Assembly (NCBI RefSeq): GCF_900104795.1
Contig: NZ_FNTG01000002.1
Location: forward strand, 3,534,001 to 3,598,000
DNA: 64,000 nt
Source of the DNA: Burkholderia sp. WP9
GTDB taxonomy: Bacteria; Pseudomonadota; Gammaproteobacteria; Burkholderiales; Burkholderiaceae
Direction: 5' to 3'
Each line of letters starts with the position of its first letter. Position 1 is the stretch's first letter. Positions 34,287 through 43,966 of this stretch are shown here, one piece after another. Both the position numbers and the translations under genes were made by a program. The notes beneath the pieces are model-generated. The model saw only the letters and a program-made list of their open reading frames with translations, did not search any database and had not been told where the DNA came from.

Positions 34287-34562
34287 ATGCCACATACAAT
34301 CGAAGAGCAAAAGCGCGTTCTAGCCCGCGTTCGTCGCATCAAGGGCCAACTCGACGCGCTGGAGAATGCGTTAGTGTCGGGTACGGAATGCGGTCCTATC
34401 CTTCAGCAAATTGCCGCGGTTAGAGGGGCGGTGAACGGATTGATGGCGGGAGTTCTCGAAAGTCATTTGCGAGAGGAATTCCCACCAGTGGGAAAGGTGA
34501 CCGACTCGCAGCAAGCTTCGATCGAGAATGTCGTCTCCCTCGTCAAGTCCTACCTGAAATGA
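34287..34562 (+). CDS. frmR: Formaldehyde-sensing repressor FrmR
   Basis: Protein of 91 residues of the CsoR/RcnR all-helical family. The residues known to sense formaldehyde in FrmR are present: Pro2 (MPHT), Cys35 (SGTECG) and His60 (VLESH). Formaldehyde bridges Pro2 and Cys35 and releases the repressor from DNA. The start at 34287 gives the exact Pro2 position; the in-frame ATG at 34212 would place it in the operators. It is followed 58 bp later by frmA, so it represses both itself and frmA. Confidence 0.88.
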   Translation: MPHTIEEQKRVLARVRRIKGQLDALENALVSGTECGPILQQIAAVRGAVNGLMAGVLESHLREEFPPVGKVTDSQQASIENVVSLVKSYLK

Positions 34563-34596
34563 TGGCCAACCGTTGCGCCCGGCTTTCGTTTATTGA

Positions 34597-35730
<1,134 letters not shown>

Positions 35731-35875
35731 TTGAAGGCAACGGTCTCGGGGGCGTGCGGTTCATGCACGCTTATATGGCGGAATGCTTTCGTCACGCGAC
35801 ATTGGCGGATTTCATTGTCCGCCTTGAAAGTCGGCCAATTCGCCCATCCGGGAGAAAGTGTTTGGATTTGTCGGT

Positions 35876-36784
35876 CTAATCAAAGCGCCCCTGACGTCCT
35901 AGCTCAACCAGCGCGTCGACAACATGCCGTACCTTCGGCCGCAAATGCGCAACTTGCGGCCACACCGCATGCACATCGACTGGATCCGGGCGGTAGTCGT
36001 CGAGAACGGTGACGAGGCGGCCGGCATCGATGTGCTTGCGAAAAAGCGACAAAGGCATCTGACATAGACCGAGACCTGCGGCAGCAGCGTCGATCATCGC
36101 TTCGCCATCGCTGATCTGATGTGTCGATGGAGGGTGAATCCGGAACGAGCGTCCGTTCTGCTTGACCCGCCACGACAGCGGCTGACCACGGCGATAACCC
36201 ACCACACATCTGTGCGCGCTGATGTCGTCGAGGGTGTGCGGTGTACCTTCACGAGCCAAATATGCAGGCGATCCACAAATCACCCATTGTTGCGATGCCA
36301 GCCGCCGCGCAACGACCCCGCTAGAGTCTGCAAGTTCGCCGAAACGGATCGCCAGGTCGACTCCTTCCTCAACTGGATCAATCACGTGATCGGTGAACGT
36401 CATGGTGAACTGGAGCCGCGGATAGGTGTTTCCGAGCTCCAGTAGAACCGGCATTATGCATTGCCTTCCAAAAGCGGAAGCCATGTCTATCCGCAGCCGC
36501 CCAGCGGGTTCGCGTGAACCCGGACCAAGGGCAGACTCCGCCGCCGTAATCTCGTCTAGCGCCATTGCGCACGCGGCGAAATAAGCTTCACCATCCGCTG
36601 ACAGCTTAATGCGGCGGGTCGTGCGGTGAAACAACTTGACGCCAAGCCGTTGCTCCAGACGCCCGATCGATTTGCCGACGGCAGACTTCGAAATGCCGAG
36701 TTGATCCGCAGCCTCCGTGAAGCTGGACGAACGCGCGGTGGCTACGAATGTGGCGATGCCATTGAGGGATTCGAGTGAGTTCAT
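35876..36784 (-). CDS. LysR-family transcriptional regulator
   Basis: Regulator of 302 residues. The helix-turn-helix is at residues about 5-60 (IATFVATARSSSFTEAADQLG, SKSAVGKSIGRLEQRLGVKLF); the effector domain begins GRLRIDMASAFGRQCIMPVL. It is divergent from the SDR at 36982 with about 200 bp between, and a LysR-like box lies at 36805-36821. The SDR is its probable target. Confidence 0.9.
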   Translation of the reverse strand: MNSLESLNGIATFVATARSSSFTEAADQLGISKSAVGKSIGRLEQRLGVKLFHRTTRRIKLSADGEAYFAACAMALDEITAAESALGPGSREPAGRLRIDMASAFGRQCIMPVLLELGNTYPRLQFTMTFTDHVIDPVEEGVDLAIRFGELADSSGVVARRLASQQWVICGSPAYLAREGTPHTLDDISAHRCVVGYRRGQPLSWRVKQNGRSFRIHPPSTHQISDGEAMIDAAAAGLGLCQMPLSLFRKHIDAGRLVTVLDDYRPDPVDVHAVWPQVAHLRPKVRHVVDALVELGRQGRFD

Positions 36785-36804
36785 CGAGCATTTGACGCCG
36801 GATA

Positions 36805-36821
36805 GTAGACAAATTTTCTAC
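36805..36821. promoter_or_regulatory. LysR-type palindromic box
   Basis: GTAGA (36805-36809) and TCTAC (36817-36821) form an inverted repeat with a 7-bp AT-rich spacer, in the spacer between the LysR gene and the SDR. Size and place fit a LysR recognition site. Confidence 0.45.
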
Positions 36822-36981
36822 GATAAGCGGAAGTCTAGCCCATTTATCAGCGTGCTACCCGTCGATAAGATTGCGATTACTAGCGGCGACACACCCGCTT
36901 GTGTAACGCTCAAAGCAGATCCTCCTTATGGAGACTGTAATGTGCAACGCTGCTCCTTGAAGCCATCCAAGAGGTTCTGCC

Positions 36982-37680
36982 ATGCCTGAAGTTCAACATC
37001 AACCCACTATCCTGATCGCCGGTGCATCGCGCGGCATCGGTCTGGGACTCGTTCGCGAATATCTCGCTCGCGGCTGGCGAGTGATCGCAACGGAGCGCAA
37101 GCCGTCGCCCGCACTCGCTGCAGTCGCGACCGATGCGGGCGCCAATCTGGTCATCAAGACGTTGGATATAAATGATCGTGCCAACATTTCGACGTTAGCG
37201 GACGATCTGGACGGAGAGTCGCTCGATGTCCTTTTCGTGAACGCAGGCGTTAGCGACAATCCTAAGCAAACTATCAACGAAATCAGCACGGAGGAGTTTG
37301 CGCATGTGATGGTGACAAACGCGTTGAGCCCGCTTCGGATCATTGAAACGTTGAGCCCGCTGGTGAGGAAGGACGGCAGCGTGGCGGCCATGTCAACGGC
37401 TCTCGGTAGCATCGCCAACAATACGGATGGCGGCTATGAGACTTACCGTGCCAGCAAGGTGGCATTGAACATGTTGCTGCGCAGCTTCGTTGCGCGCGCA
37501 GGGGAGCAACGATCGTTTCTGGCGCTGATGCCTGGTTGGGTGAAAACCGATATGGGTGGACCCGACGCGCCGGTCGAGGTAAGCGACAGTGTCCGAGGCC
37601 TCGCGGACGTAGTCGCTCAGCACGCCGGTAAGCAGGGACTCGTGTTTGTCGACTATCAGGGCAACACGATTCCCTGGTAG
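36982..37680 (+). CDS. SDR-family oxidoreductase (C-factor-like)
   Basis: SDR of 232 residues: cofactor motif GASRGIGLGLVREYL, VNAGVSDNP in place of NNAG, and YRASKVALNMLLRSF with the catalytic Tyr/Lys. The short C-terminus (GLVFVDYQGNTIPW) is typical of the C-factor/csgA-like subgroup with unknown substrates. The start follows AAGAGGTTCTGCC. Expressed alone; followed by a hairpin at 37752-37784. Confidence 0.87.
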   Translation: MPEVQHQPTILIAGASRGIGLGLVREYLARGWRVIATERKPSPALAAVATDAGANLVIKTLDINDRANISTLADDLDGESLDVLFVNAGVSDNPKQTINEISTEEFAHVMVTNALSPLRIIETLSPLVRKDGSVAAMSTALGSIANNTDGGYETYRASKVALNMLLRSFVARAGEQRSFLALMPGWVKTDMGGPDAPVEVSDSVRGLADVVAQHAGKQGLVFVDYQGNTIPW

Positions 37681-37751
37681 GCGAGAGTCTGACTCAAGAA
37701 CGGACGGCAGCCACACTTAGCGTGTGGCGTTCAACCGGCCCCGACGCTTAT

Positions 37752-37806
37752 GGCGGCGTGCGTGGACCGTCTGGCCACGCCGCCAAACACGCAATCCTTT
37801 TTTGGG
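37752..37806. terminator. Terminator between convergent SDR and ABM genes
   Basis: GGCGGCGTG (37752-37760) pairs perfectly with CACGCCGCC (37776-37784). A run of six T starts 13 bases later (37798-37803). It lies between an SDR ending at 37680 and an ABM gene ending at 37875, where a shared terminator is expected. Confidence 0.6.
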
Positions 37807-37874
37807 CGGCTAATGGCTCGCGAACAAAAGTCGCGGCGCATAGTAACTTTGCGGGCCTCGTCGCGAGCGAGTAT

Positions 37875-38237
37875 CTAGTCCCAACGCTTGAATCCGTCGA
37901 ACTGGACCAGGTAGGAAGGGCCGAAGGCGTCGAGCTTTTGCCGCGCCGCCTGATCAGGATCGCCGTAGACGGTGAGCGCTTTGACTGTCACTAACGACAG
38001 AAAGCGCTCAGCATAGGGCGCGAAGGTCAACTCGACGTGCTCGGTGATAGCCCTTGAATTCCGGTAACGCTCAACGATATGGACTACGTTGCCGTCAGCG
38101 CTCGAACTGTATTCATACATGATCGTTCCCGGCTCCGCCTTGGCCAGCGGAACGATTTCAGCAATCAACTGTTTGAACTGCTCGAATCTTCCGGGTTTAA
38201 CTTCGAGCGAAAAGACGCATGTTATTTCATTGTGCAT
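37875..38237 (-). CDS. Antibiotic-biosynthesis-monooxygenase (ABM) domain protein
   Basis: Small protein of 120 residues with the dimeric alpha-beta barrel ABM fold (VFSLEVKPGRFEQFKQLIAEI, EPGTIMYEYSSSADGNVVHIVERY, FAPYAERFLSL). Possible starts are ATG at 38237 or GTG at 38261; neither has a good ribosome site. It follows the tautomerase gene on the same strand with about 215 bp between. The reaction is unknown; relatives oxidise quinols or act as stress proteins. Confidence 0.75.
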   Translation of the reverse strand: MHNEITCVFSLEVKPGRFEQFKQLIAEIVPLAKAEPGTIMYEYSSSADGNVVHIVERYRNSRAITEHVELTFAPYAERFLSLVTVKALTVYGDPDQAARQKLDAFGPSYLVQFDGFKRWD

Positions 38238-38453
38238 ATTAGATGGAAATATAGTGGTCACGTGCAGCGAGAACCCTTGCTAATCAGAATTCAACCCGAT
38301 CTCAGAGAGCCACCTGCACGCAAGGACGACCGAATAAAGTTCGCGCTCGATTCCGCAAAATGGAGTACGGCTGGATCGCGAGTCCGCTGGGACCCGCGGT
38401 CGTGGTCACTCGCGAAATGTGGACTGGCCACGCGTCCGGGGACAACGTCGGTG

Positions 38454-38651
38454 TCACGGCGATACTGGATCGCCCCCGAACAGTTGACCTGCGCCCGCCC
38501 AGTTCGAAGGCGCGACGTCTTCGAAGATGACATAAATGTACTTCGGGTCGGTGCCGGTATTCTTGACGATGCTTTCTGTGATTTCAGCAGCGACTGCTTT
38601 TTTTGCAGTGTTGTCCTTTCCTTCAAACCAACTGACTCGCACGACGGGCAT
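38454..38651 (-). CDS. Tautomerase of the 4-oxalocrotonate tautomerase family
   Basis: Protein of 65 residues beginning MPVVRVSWFEGKDNTAKKAV. After removal of Met it exposes Pro1, the catalytic base of the family. Members move a proton in keto-enol reactions of ring-fission products, or dehalogenate. The stretch DPKYIYVIFEDVAPSNWAGAG is typical. It is a single short gene; its partner pathway is not evident here. Confidence 0.85.
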   Translation of the reverse strand: MPVVRVSWFEGKDNTAKKAVAAEITESIVKNTGTDPKYIYVIFEDVAPSNWAGAGQLFGGDPVSP

Positions 38652-38970
38652 AACACACTCCTTAAGAAACTGGGTTTGATGGGCGGCGACATCGGTCTTG
38701 GCGCCTCGCGCATCACGTGTAACTTCAAGTCCAGTCTATCGGAGAGGCCGGGGCGGATAAACAGCCGAAATATACGATCTGAGTAGAAAGGATGTCGACA
38801 ATGTGAGTGGCGAAATTTCGTAAGTAGGGGCCGTCAACGGTGTCAACAGCCGTTGTTCGGTTTGAACCCAGAAAATTGGGGGGGCCGAAAGCCTAGCTGC
38901 GTCTCTGTGATCTACTGGTTTCACCGCCCTGTTGAACGAAGGGTTTGGCGCAATGCAAAGGCTCGCCTCG
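38652..38970. other. Intergenic region, 319 bp, no supported gene
   Basis: Between the tautomerase start and the end of the LysR gene at 38971. The tautomerase promoter should lie near 38660-38720. I see no long palindrome or gene. Confidence 0.45.
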
Positions 38971-39957
38971 CTAGGCTGAACTGCCTGTTCGGCGGGGGAC
39001 GGTGCGAAGACGATGCTTTGCGACAGGCTCGACAATCTTTTCGCCGGGCCTCTCCTGTTTCGCTCGACTGTCGCCCATCTGCGCAACCATGAAATCGACG
39101 AATGCCTTGATCTTGGGCAGCGGTTGGCGACTAGATGGCCAAAGCAGGCAGACGTCGCGGTGATCTTGAATGTGCTTTTCCAGTACCAAAACCAGGCGGC
39201 CATTCTCGAGCGCATTCGACACAATGAAGTCGGGTAGGAGCGCAATCCCCAGCCCGGTTTCAGCCATTTCGAGCAATGGGTCGATCGCATTGGTAACTGC
39301 GGTTTGTGGAAGTTCGACGTTGACTGGCTGGCCGCGTGATACCAGCGGCCACGGCGCGAGCTTACCGGTGCTGGGATAGCGATAGCGCAAGCACGCATGA
39401 CTTGGCAGATCCGCGGGCCGGGACGGCATGCCGTGCAGCGATACATAGGATGGTGCCGCAACCAGGCGATGTTGGTAGCCATTGAGCTTGCGCATCGTCA
39501 GGCGCGAATCGTCGACGACTCCGATCCGCATGACCGCGTCGAACCCCTCGTCGATCACATTGACGAGCCTGTCACTAAAGTCCAGTTCGAGTTGAATCTG
39601 CGGGAACTGCTTTTGGAATGCGATCAGTAGAGGCATCAAATGCATGCCAAGTTGTGGGAGACCGACGCGCAACTTGCCTTGTGGCTTGCCAGCGGCTTCG
39701 GTCACCTCCGCCCTCGCGGTATCGAACTCCGCAATGATCCGATAGCAGCGCTGCAGGAATCGGCTGCCTTCCGAAGTCAGTGTTATGGCGCGTGTTGAGC
39801 GGTGGAACAGCCTGACGCCTAATTCCTCCTCCAGTCGCACGACCGACTTGCCAATAGCGGAAGACGAGACGCCCAGCCTGCGACCGGCCTCGGTGAAGCT
39901 GCGCGTTTCGGCTGAGTGAACGAACGCGCCCAGCGCCCCAAAGTAATCCATCGACAT
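38971..39957 (-). CDS. LysR-family transcriptional regulator
   Basis: Regulator of 328 residues, longer than the usual 300 through a charged C-terminal tail (MGDSRAKQERPGEKIVEPVA). The helix-turn-helix is in ALGAFVHSAETRSFTEAGRRL and SSSAIGKSVVRLEEELGVRLF; the effector domain starts GKLRVGLPQLGMHLMPLL. It is divergent from the luciferase-like/TIM-barrel operon at 40108, with 150 bp between. Likely regulator of that operon. Confidence 0.9.
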   Translation of the reverse strand: MSMDYFGALGAFVHSAETRSFTEAGRRLGVSSSAIGKSVVRLEEELGVRLFHRSTRAITLTSEGSRFLQRCYRIIAEFDTARAEVTEAAGKPQGKLRVGLPQLGMHLMPLLIAFQKQFPQIQLELDFSDRLVNVIDEGFDAVMRIGVVDDSRLTMRKLNGYQHRLVAAPSYVSLHGMPSRPADLPSHACLRYRYPSTGKLAPWPLVSRGQPVNVELPQTAVTNAIDPLLEMAETGLGIALLPDFIVSNALENGRLVLVLEKHIQDHRDVCLLWPSSRQPLPKIKAFVDFMVAQMGDSRAKQERPGEKIVEPVAKHRLRTVPRRTGSSA

Positions 39958-40107
39958 GGAATCCCCTCATTTCATCCTTATTTTCCGATATGTTTTGAAT
40001 ATAAGCCTATTTTTCTCGATACAGAAGCCCTTTACAGTGTCTACATTCGATGCCGGGCGAGTCCAACCTCTTACTGAAGCGCGGCATCCTCCTTCCCCGA
40101 GACTGCA

Positions 40108-41103
40108 ATGGCGACAATTTCATCGACCGGCCAACTTCTGCCCGAGCTTGCGCGGCATCCAGGCTACTCCCGTCTTTTCCAACCTGGCCACCTGACCTTC
40201 GGTTTCATCGCGCCGCTAGAAAGTTATCCCGATACCCCTGGCCCGACCTTGGCCGGTCACGCCGAATTGGCGAAAAGGGTGGACGATGCGGGTTTCTCAG
40301 CCATCTGGCTGCGCGATGTGCCGTTCTACGACCCGAATTTCGGCGATGTCGGCCAGGTTCTGGATCCTCTGATCTATGCCGGCTACCTCGCCGCAATCAC
40401 GCGTCGCATCACGATAGGTACTGCGGGCATCGTACTGCCGCTCCGTGATCCGTTGATTGTGGCCAAGCAGGTTGCTACGGTCGACCAGTTGTTGGGCGGA
40501 CGTTTCGTGCTCGGTCTCGCGACCGGCGACCGGCCCGCCGAATATCCGGCATTCGGCGTCGAATTCGAGAATCGCGCGGAGCGTTTCAGAGACGCGTTGG
40601 ACGTCATCCGCGCTGCGACAGAGCAAACCTGGCCCATTCATGCCTCGCGCTTCTATGGTCACCTGAGCGGCACGCTTGAACTCGTGCCCAAGCCGGTGGG
40701 CAGGCGGGTGCCCGTCGTCGTGATCGGACACGCAGGACAGACGACAGAATGGACGGCGAGTCGTACCGACGGGATCCTTTCCTACATCTCCAATCCATCG
40801 CGAATTCCTGAGATTGTCGATCAATGGCGAGCCGCGTGCGGGACGGATGTCTTCAAACCCTACGGATACGGCACGCTGTTCGACCTCGACCGGGATCCCA
40901 ACATGCCGATTCAGCCAGGTCGCGTGCTGCGCGGCGGACGCAATGCGCTTCGCGAACTGTGGTTGCGGCAACAGGAGCAGGGCGTCTCGCACGTAGCGCT
41001 TCATTTCAAACCCCAACGGCGCGCCGCGTCGGAAGTCGTCGACGAGCTCGGAGAGCACCTGTTGCCGCTGTTTCCGAGCCTCAAGCCGGGAGTTCAGTCA
41101 TGA
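40108..41103 (+). CDS. LLM-class flavin-dependent oxidoreductase
   Basis: Luciferase-superfamily protein of 331 residues. Its pattern (HLTFGFIAPLESYPD, AELAKRVDDAGFSAIWLRDVPF, GGRFVLGLATGDRPAEYPAFG, VIGHAGQTTEWTAS) matches the TIGR03571-type luciferase family. It would use reduced FMN or a related flavin. No flavin reductase is in this operon. The stop overlaps the next start (ATGA, 41100-41103), so translation is coupled to the TIM-barrel gene. Substrate unknown. Confidence 0.82.
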   Translation: MATISSTGQLLPELARHPGYSRLFQPGHLTFGFIAPLESYPDTPGPTLAGHAELAKRVDDAGFSAIWLRDVPFYDPNFGDVGQVLDPLIYAGYLAAITRRITIGTAGIVLPLRDPLIVAKQVATVDQLLGGRFVLGLATGDRPAEYPAFGVEFENRAERFRDALDVIRAATEQTWPIHASRFYGHLSGTLELVPKPVGRRVPVVVIGHAGQTTEWTASRTDGILSYISNPSRIPEIVDQWRAACGTDVFKPYGYGTLFDLDRDPNMPIQPGRVLRGGRNALRELWLRQQEQGVSHVALHFKPQRRAASEVVDELGEHLLPLFPSLKPGVQS

Positions 41104-41900
41104 ACCGCCCGCTGCATCACATGGATTTCATCTTTCAGACCACGCTGGGTACCTATCCGCTGGCCGCGCAATGCGAGATGCTCGCCGAAGCCGGCTACCA
41201 GGGGTTGACTGTTTCGGCCTGGAGCAAAGAGCTGAAATCGCTGCCTCGCGTGAAACAGAACTGGGGGCTCGACGTCGGGGCAATTTATCTGATCTACCGT
41301 CAGGGCCTCGAATCGTTTGTCACCGGCATCTTTGAATCGATCGAAGGCTGCAACAGCATTGAACTGGCTTTGCATGCAGGCGACGAGGTGAGCGATGCGG
41401 ATCGGCGAATGATCGAGCGCGTCCTGCCAATCTGCGAGCGCCGCGGCATCGACATCGCTCTTTATCCGCACGTTCGCTATGGCATGCAGACCACGTCGGA
41501 AGCGGTTGCATTGTGCCGGGAATTCAATCACCCAAATCTCGGGATTGTATTCAACGGCTATCACTGGTTCGCGACGCAGGAGAAGGCGCTCGAGCAGCGT
41601 CTTGATGCCATCTGGCCGTGGCTGCGGCAAGTCAATCTCGCCGGCTGCCGGCTGTCGCCGCTAGGCTGGGGTGGCGCCGCGACGATTGAGCCCCTCGACG
41701 AAGGCGAAATGGACAACTTCGTATTGCTCGGTGCGCTGGATCGGCGCGGCTATCTCGGGCGATTCGGCGTGCTGGGCTGGGAGAGCATGGGAGGAGATGT
41801 CTACGGCAACCTGCAGCGCTCGCACTCCGCGTTCCGCTCAATGGAGTGCAGACTGGCAGCCCACCCCGAGTGGGCGGTCATGACGCCGTTGCCTTATTAG
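41100..41900 (+). CDS. Xylose-isomerase-like TIM-barrel protein
   Basis: Protein of 266 residues of the sugar phosphate isomerase/epimerase (AP endonuclease 2) superfamily, a TIM barrel usually binding a divalent metal. Seen: TYPLAAQCEMLAEAGYQGLTV, SIELALHAGDEV, RRGIDIALYPHVRYGMQTT, NLGIVFNGYHWF, VNLAGCRLSPLGWG. Metal ligands in the family are Glu/Asp/His at strand ends; here His in YPHV and NGYHW are candidates, but the usual first Glu is less clear. Tandem paralogue of the next gene. Translationally coupled to the LLM gene before it. Confidence 0.75.
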   Translation: MNRPLHHMDFIFQTTLGTYPLAAQCEMLAEAGYQGLTVSAWSKELKSLPRVKQNWGLDVGAIYLIYRQGLESFVTGIFESIEGCNSIELALHAGDEVSDADRRMIERVLPICERRGIDIALYPHVRYGMQTTSEAVALCREFNHPNLGIVFNGYHWFATQEKALEQRLDAIWPWLRQVNLAGCRLSPLGWGGAATIEPLDEGEMDNFVLLGALDRRGYLGRFGVLGWESMGGDVYGNLQRSHSAFRSMECRLAAHPEWAVMTPLPY

Positions 41901-41920
41901 GTCGACGGGAGCGAAAACAC

Positions 41921-42730
41921 ATGACCCATCCTGTTCACGCACTTGATTCATTTTTCTATACTTCGATGGGCATTTATGCATTTCAGTCGCAATGCGAGAT
42001 GCTCGCCGAACTCGGCTATGACGGCATCACCGTGTCGGCGTGGGGCGGCACGCCCTATACCGACCTGTCGCTGCTTCCGACGGTCAAGGCGCGGCATGGC
42101 CTGGACGTCGCGGCACTTTATCTAGTCCTCCATGAAGGCCGGAACGACGCGGCGTTGCGTCGGATCGTCGAAGCCGTGGAGGGCGTCGAGCTGATCGAGC
42201 TTGCCGTGCAGACCTCGATGAACGGCAACGGCGCGATTCTGCGCGCGATCGAATCGTTGCTGCTGATCGCTGAGCGTCGCGGTCTGCGCATCGCACTGTA
42301 TCCCCACCTGAAGCATGTGACGCAGACCACGTCCCAAGTCGTGCGCCTGTGTGAGCACTTCGACCATCCGCGCCTTGGGATGTCCTTCAACGGCTACCAC
42401 TGGTACGCCAGCCAGGAAGGACAACTAGACGAGCGACTGGCGGCCATCAGACCGTGGCTGATGCAGGTCGTACTGTCCGGCAGCGCGATGTCGCCGCTCG
42501 GATGGGGCGGCGTCGCGACGATGGAGCCGCTCGACAGGGGCGAACTCGACAACCTGGCGGTGCTGGCCGCGGTCGATCGGATCGGCTACACCGGCAGCGT
42601 AGGCGTCCTTGGCTGGGATTACGGTGGCGACGTGTACCTGAAGCTTCAGCGTTGCCTGCGCACGCTGCGCGCGATGGATGAGCGCCTGGAAAGTCATCCA
42701 GCCTGGGCGGACATCGCCCCACGACGTTGA
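41921..42730 (+). CDS. Xylose-isomerase-like TIM-barrel protein, second paralogue
   Basis: Protein of 269 residues homologous along its whole length to the previous one: YAFQSQCEMLAELGYDGITVSAW, RRGLRIALYPHLKHVTQTT, RLGMSFNGYHWYASQEGQL, MSPLGWGGVATMEPLDRGELDN. The shared stretches (QCEMLAE-GY, IALYPH, FNGYHW, SPLGWGG, EPLD-GE-DN) indicate a tandem duplication followed by divergence. The start at 41921 lies 20 bp after the previous stop with GGGAGCG upstream. The two may form a heterodimer or act on successive intermediates (inference). Confidence 0.75.
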   Translation: MTHPVHALDSFFYTSMGIYAFQSQCEMLAELGYDGITVSAWGGTPYTDLSLLPTVKARHGLDVAALYLVLHEGRNDAALRRIVEAVEGVELIELAVQTSMNGNGAILRAIESLLLIAERRGLRIALYPHLKHVTQTTSQVVRLCEHFDHPRLGMSFNGYHWYASQEGQLDERLAAIRPWLMQVVLSGSAMSPLGWGGVATMEPLDRGELDNLAVLAAVDRIGYTGSVGVLGWDYGGDVYLKLQRCLRTLRAMDERLESHPAWADIAPRR

Positions 42731-42810
42731 CACGCTTTCTCATGGTGTCTTTTGAACCCTGTGTCGCCCGATTGCGGATTCGGCGACGCCGCCTGTAACA
42801 CGGAGCCCTC

Positions 42811-43794
42811 TTGACAGCTTTATCCGTACTTGACCTGATGATGATCGGCGAAGGCAAAGTGTTTGCCGATACCATCGCCGACGCCACGATGCTGGCCCGA
42901 CATGTCGAATCATGCGGCTATCGACGCTATTGGATCGCCGAGCACCATGACCTCCCGGGCATCGCGTCGTCAGCGACGACGTTGCTGATTCAGCACCTCG
43001 CCGCAGCCACCAAGCGACTGCGGGTGGGGGCCGGCGGCATCATGCTGCCCAACCATTCGCCGCTGGTCGTGGCGGAGCACTTCGCCACCCTCGAGACGCT
43101 GTTCCCGAAACGTATCGATCTAGGTCTTGGGCGAGCCGCGGGATCAGCGGGGTCCGCGATCCACGCGTTGCGGGGCGACGCCTCGGAACGGAATTTCGAG
43201 GCGGACATCGGCTTGCTCGAAGACTATCTGCGGGACAACGGCCGACAGCCCGTGCGCGGCATTCCCGGTGTTCACGACGTTCCGCTCTGGATGCTGGGGT
43301 CGAGCCCGCAGAGTGCGGATCTGGCAGCGAAGCGGGGCTTGCCGTATGTGTTTGCGTCGCATTTCGCGCCCCGCTTCCTGACAAATGCCGTGCGCCACTA
43401 CCGTGAGCACTTCCGGCCGTCTGCGATGCTAAGCGAGCCGTATGTGATTGCCGGAATCAATGTGATTGCCGCTGAAAGCGAGGCCGAAGCGGCCTATCTG
43501 GCCAGCTCGCATTTCCACTGGGTGAATCGGCTTCACCAGGGCCGGCCGGGTCCATTGCCGCTTCCCGAAGAAGGCTATCTTCAAAGCCTGTCGGCCTCCG
43601 AGCAGCGCGGCCTGGCGCAGGCGATGGCGTGCACCGTCGTGGGCAACCGACGGCAGGTCGGCGACGGCTTGCGCCAGTTTGTGGAGATGACCGGCGCGGA
43701 CGAGTTGATCATCGATGCCCGCATTCACGATCCGTCAGCTCGTTGTCGTTCGTATCAGCTGGCTGCGGAATCGCTAGATGTGCGGGCCGCGTAG
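42811..43794 (+). CDS. LLM-class flavin-dependent oxidoreductase (TTG start)
   Basis: Luciferase-superfamily protein of 327 residues. The start is a TTG at 42811, chosen because CGGAG lies 6-10 bp before it and the protein begins correctly (TALSVLDLMMIGEG); the next ATG at 42838 would cut the first strand. Motifs: LARHVESCGYRRYWIAEHHDLPGI, RLRVGAGGIMLPNHSPLVVAE, KRIDLGLGRAAGS, WMLGSSPQSADLAAKRGLPYVFA. This is the MsnO8-like subgroup. Last gene of the operon; the terminator follows at 43924. Confidence 0.83.
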   Translation: MTALSVLDLMMIGEGKVFADTIADATMLARHVESCGYRRYWIAEHHDLPGIASSATTLLIQHLAAATKRLRVGAGGIMLPNHSPLVVAEHFATLETLFPKRIDLGLGRAAGSAGSAIHALRGDASERNFEADIGLLEDYLRDNGRQPVRGIPGVHDVPLWMLGSSPQSADLAAKRGLPYVFASHFAPRFLTNAVRHYREHFRPSAMLSEPYVIAGINVIAAESEAEAAYLASSHFHWVNRLHQGRPGPLPLPEEGYLQSLSASEQRGLAQAMACTVVGNRRQVGDGLRQFVEMTGADELIIDARIHDPSARCRSYQLAAESLDVRAA

Positions 43795-43923
43795 ATGGCG
43801 TTGGCGCGCGCTGGTTCTCGACCATTAGTTGAGCCGATAATGAGCAGCTAGGGGTCAAGTCATCGGTTGGCGGATTCGGTGCCGGCCGCCATCAATTCGG
43901 GGCACGCCGAAAATTGAAAAGTT

Positions 43924-43966
43924 GCCCCATTAGCCTACCCGGCCAGATGGGGCTTGCTCTTTCTTT
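43924..43966. terminator. Terminator between convergent LLM and nahF-like genes
   Basis: GCCCCAT (43924-43930) and ATGGGGC (43947-43953) form a perfect 7-bp stem, followed on the + strand by a T-rich stretch (TTGCTCTTTCTTT). It lies between the ends of the LLM operon (43794) and the aldehyde dehydrogenase gene (43965). Confidence 0.6.

Noticed and set aside
39988..40002. ATAT-N7-ATAT as LysR box before the LLM operon
   Set aside because: It fits T-N11-A but lies in an AT-rich stretch where such patterns are common; too weak to list as a feature.
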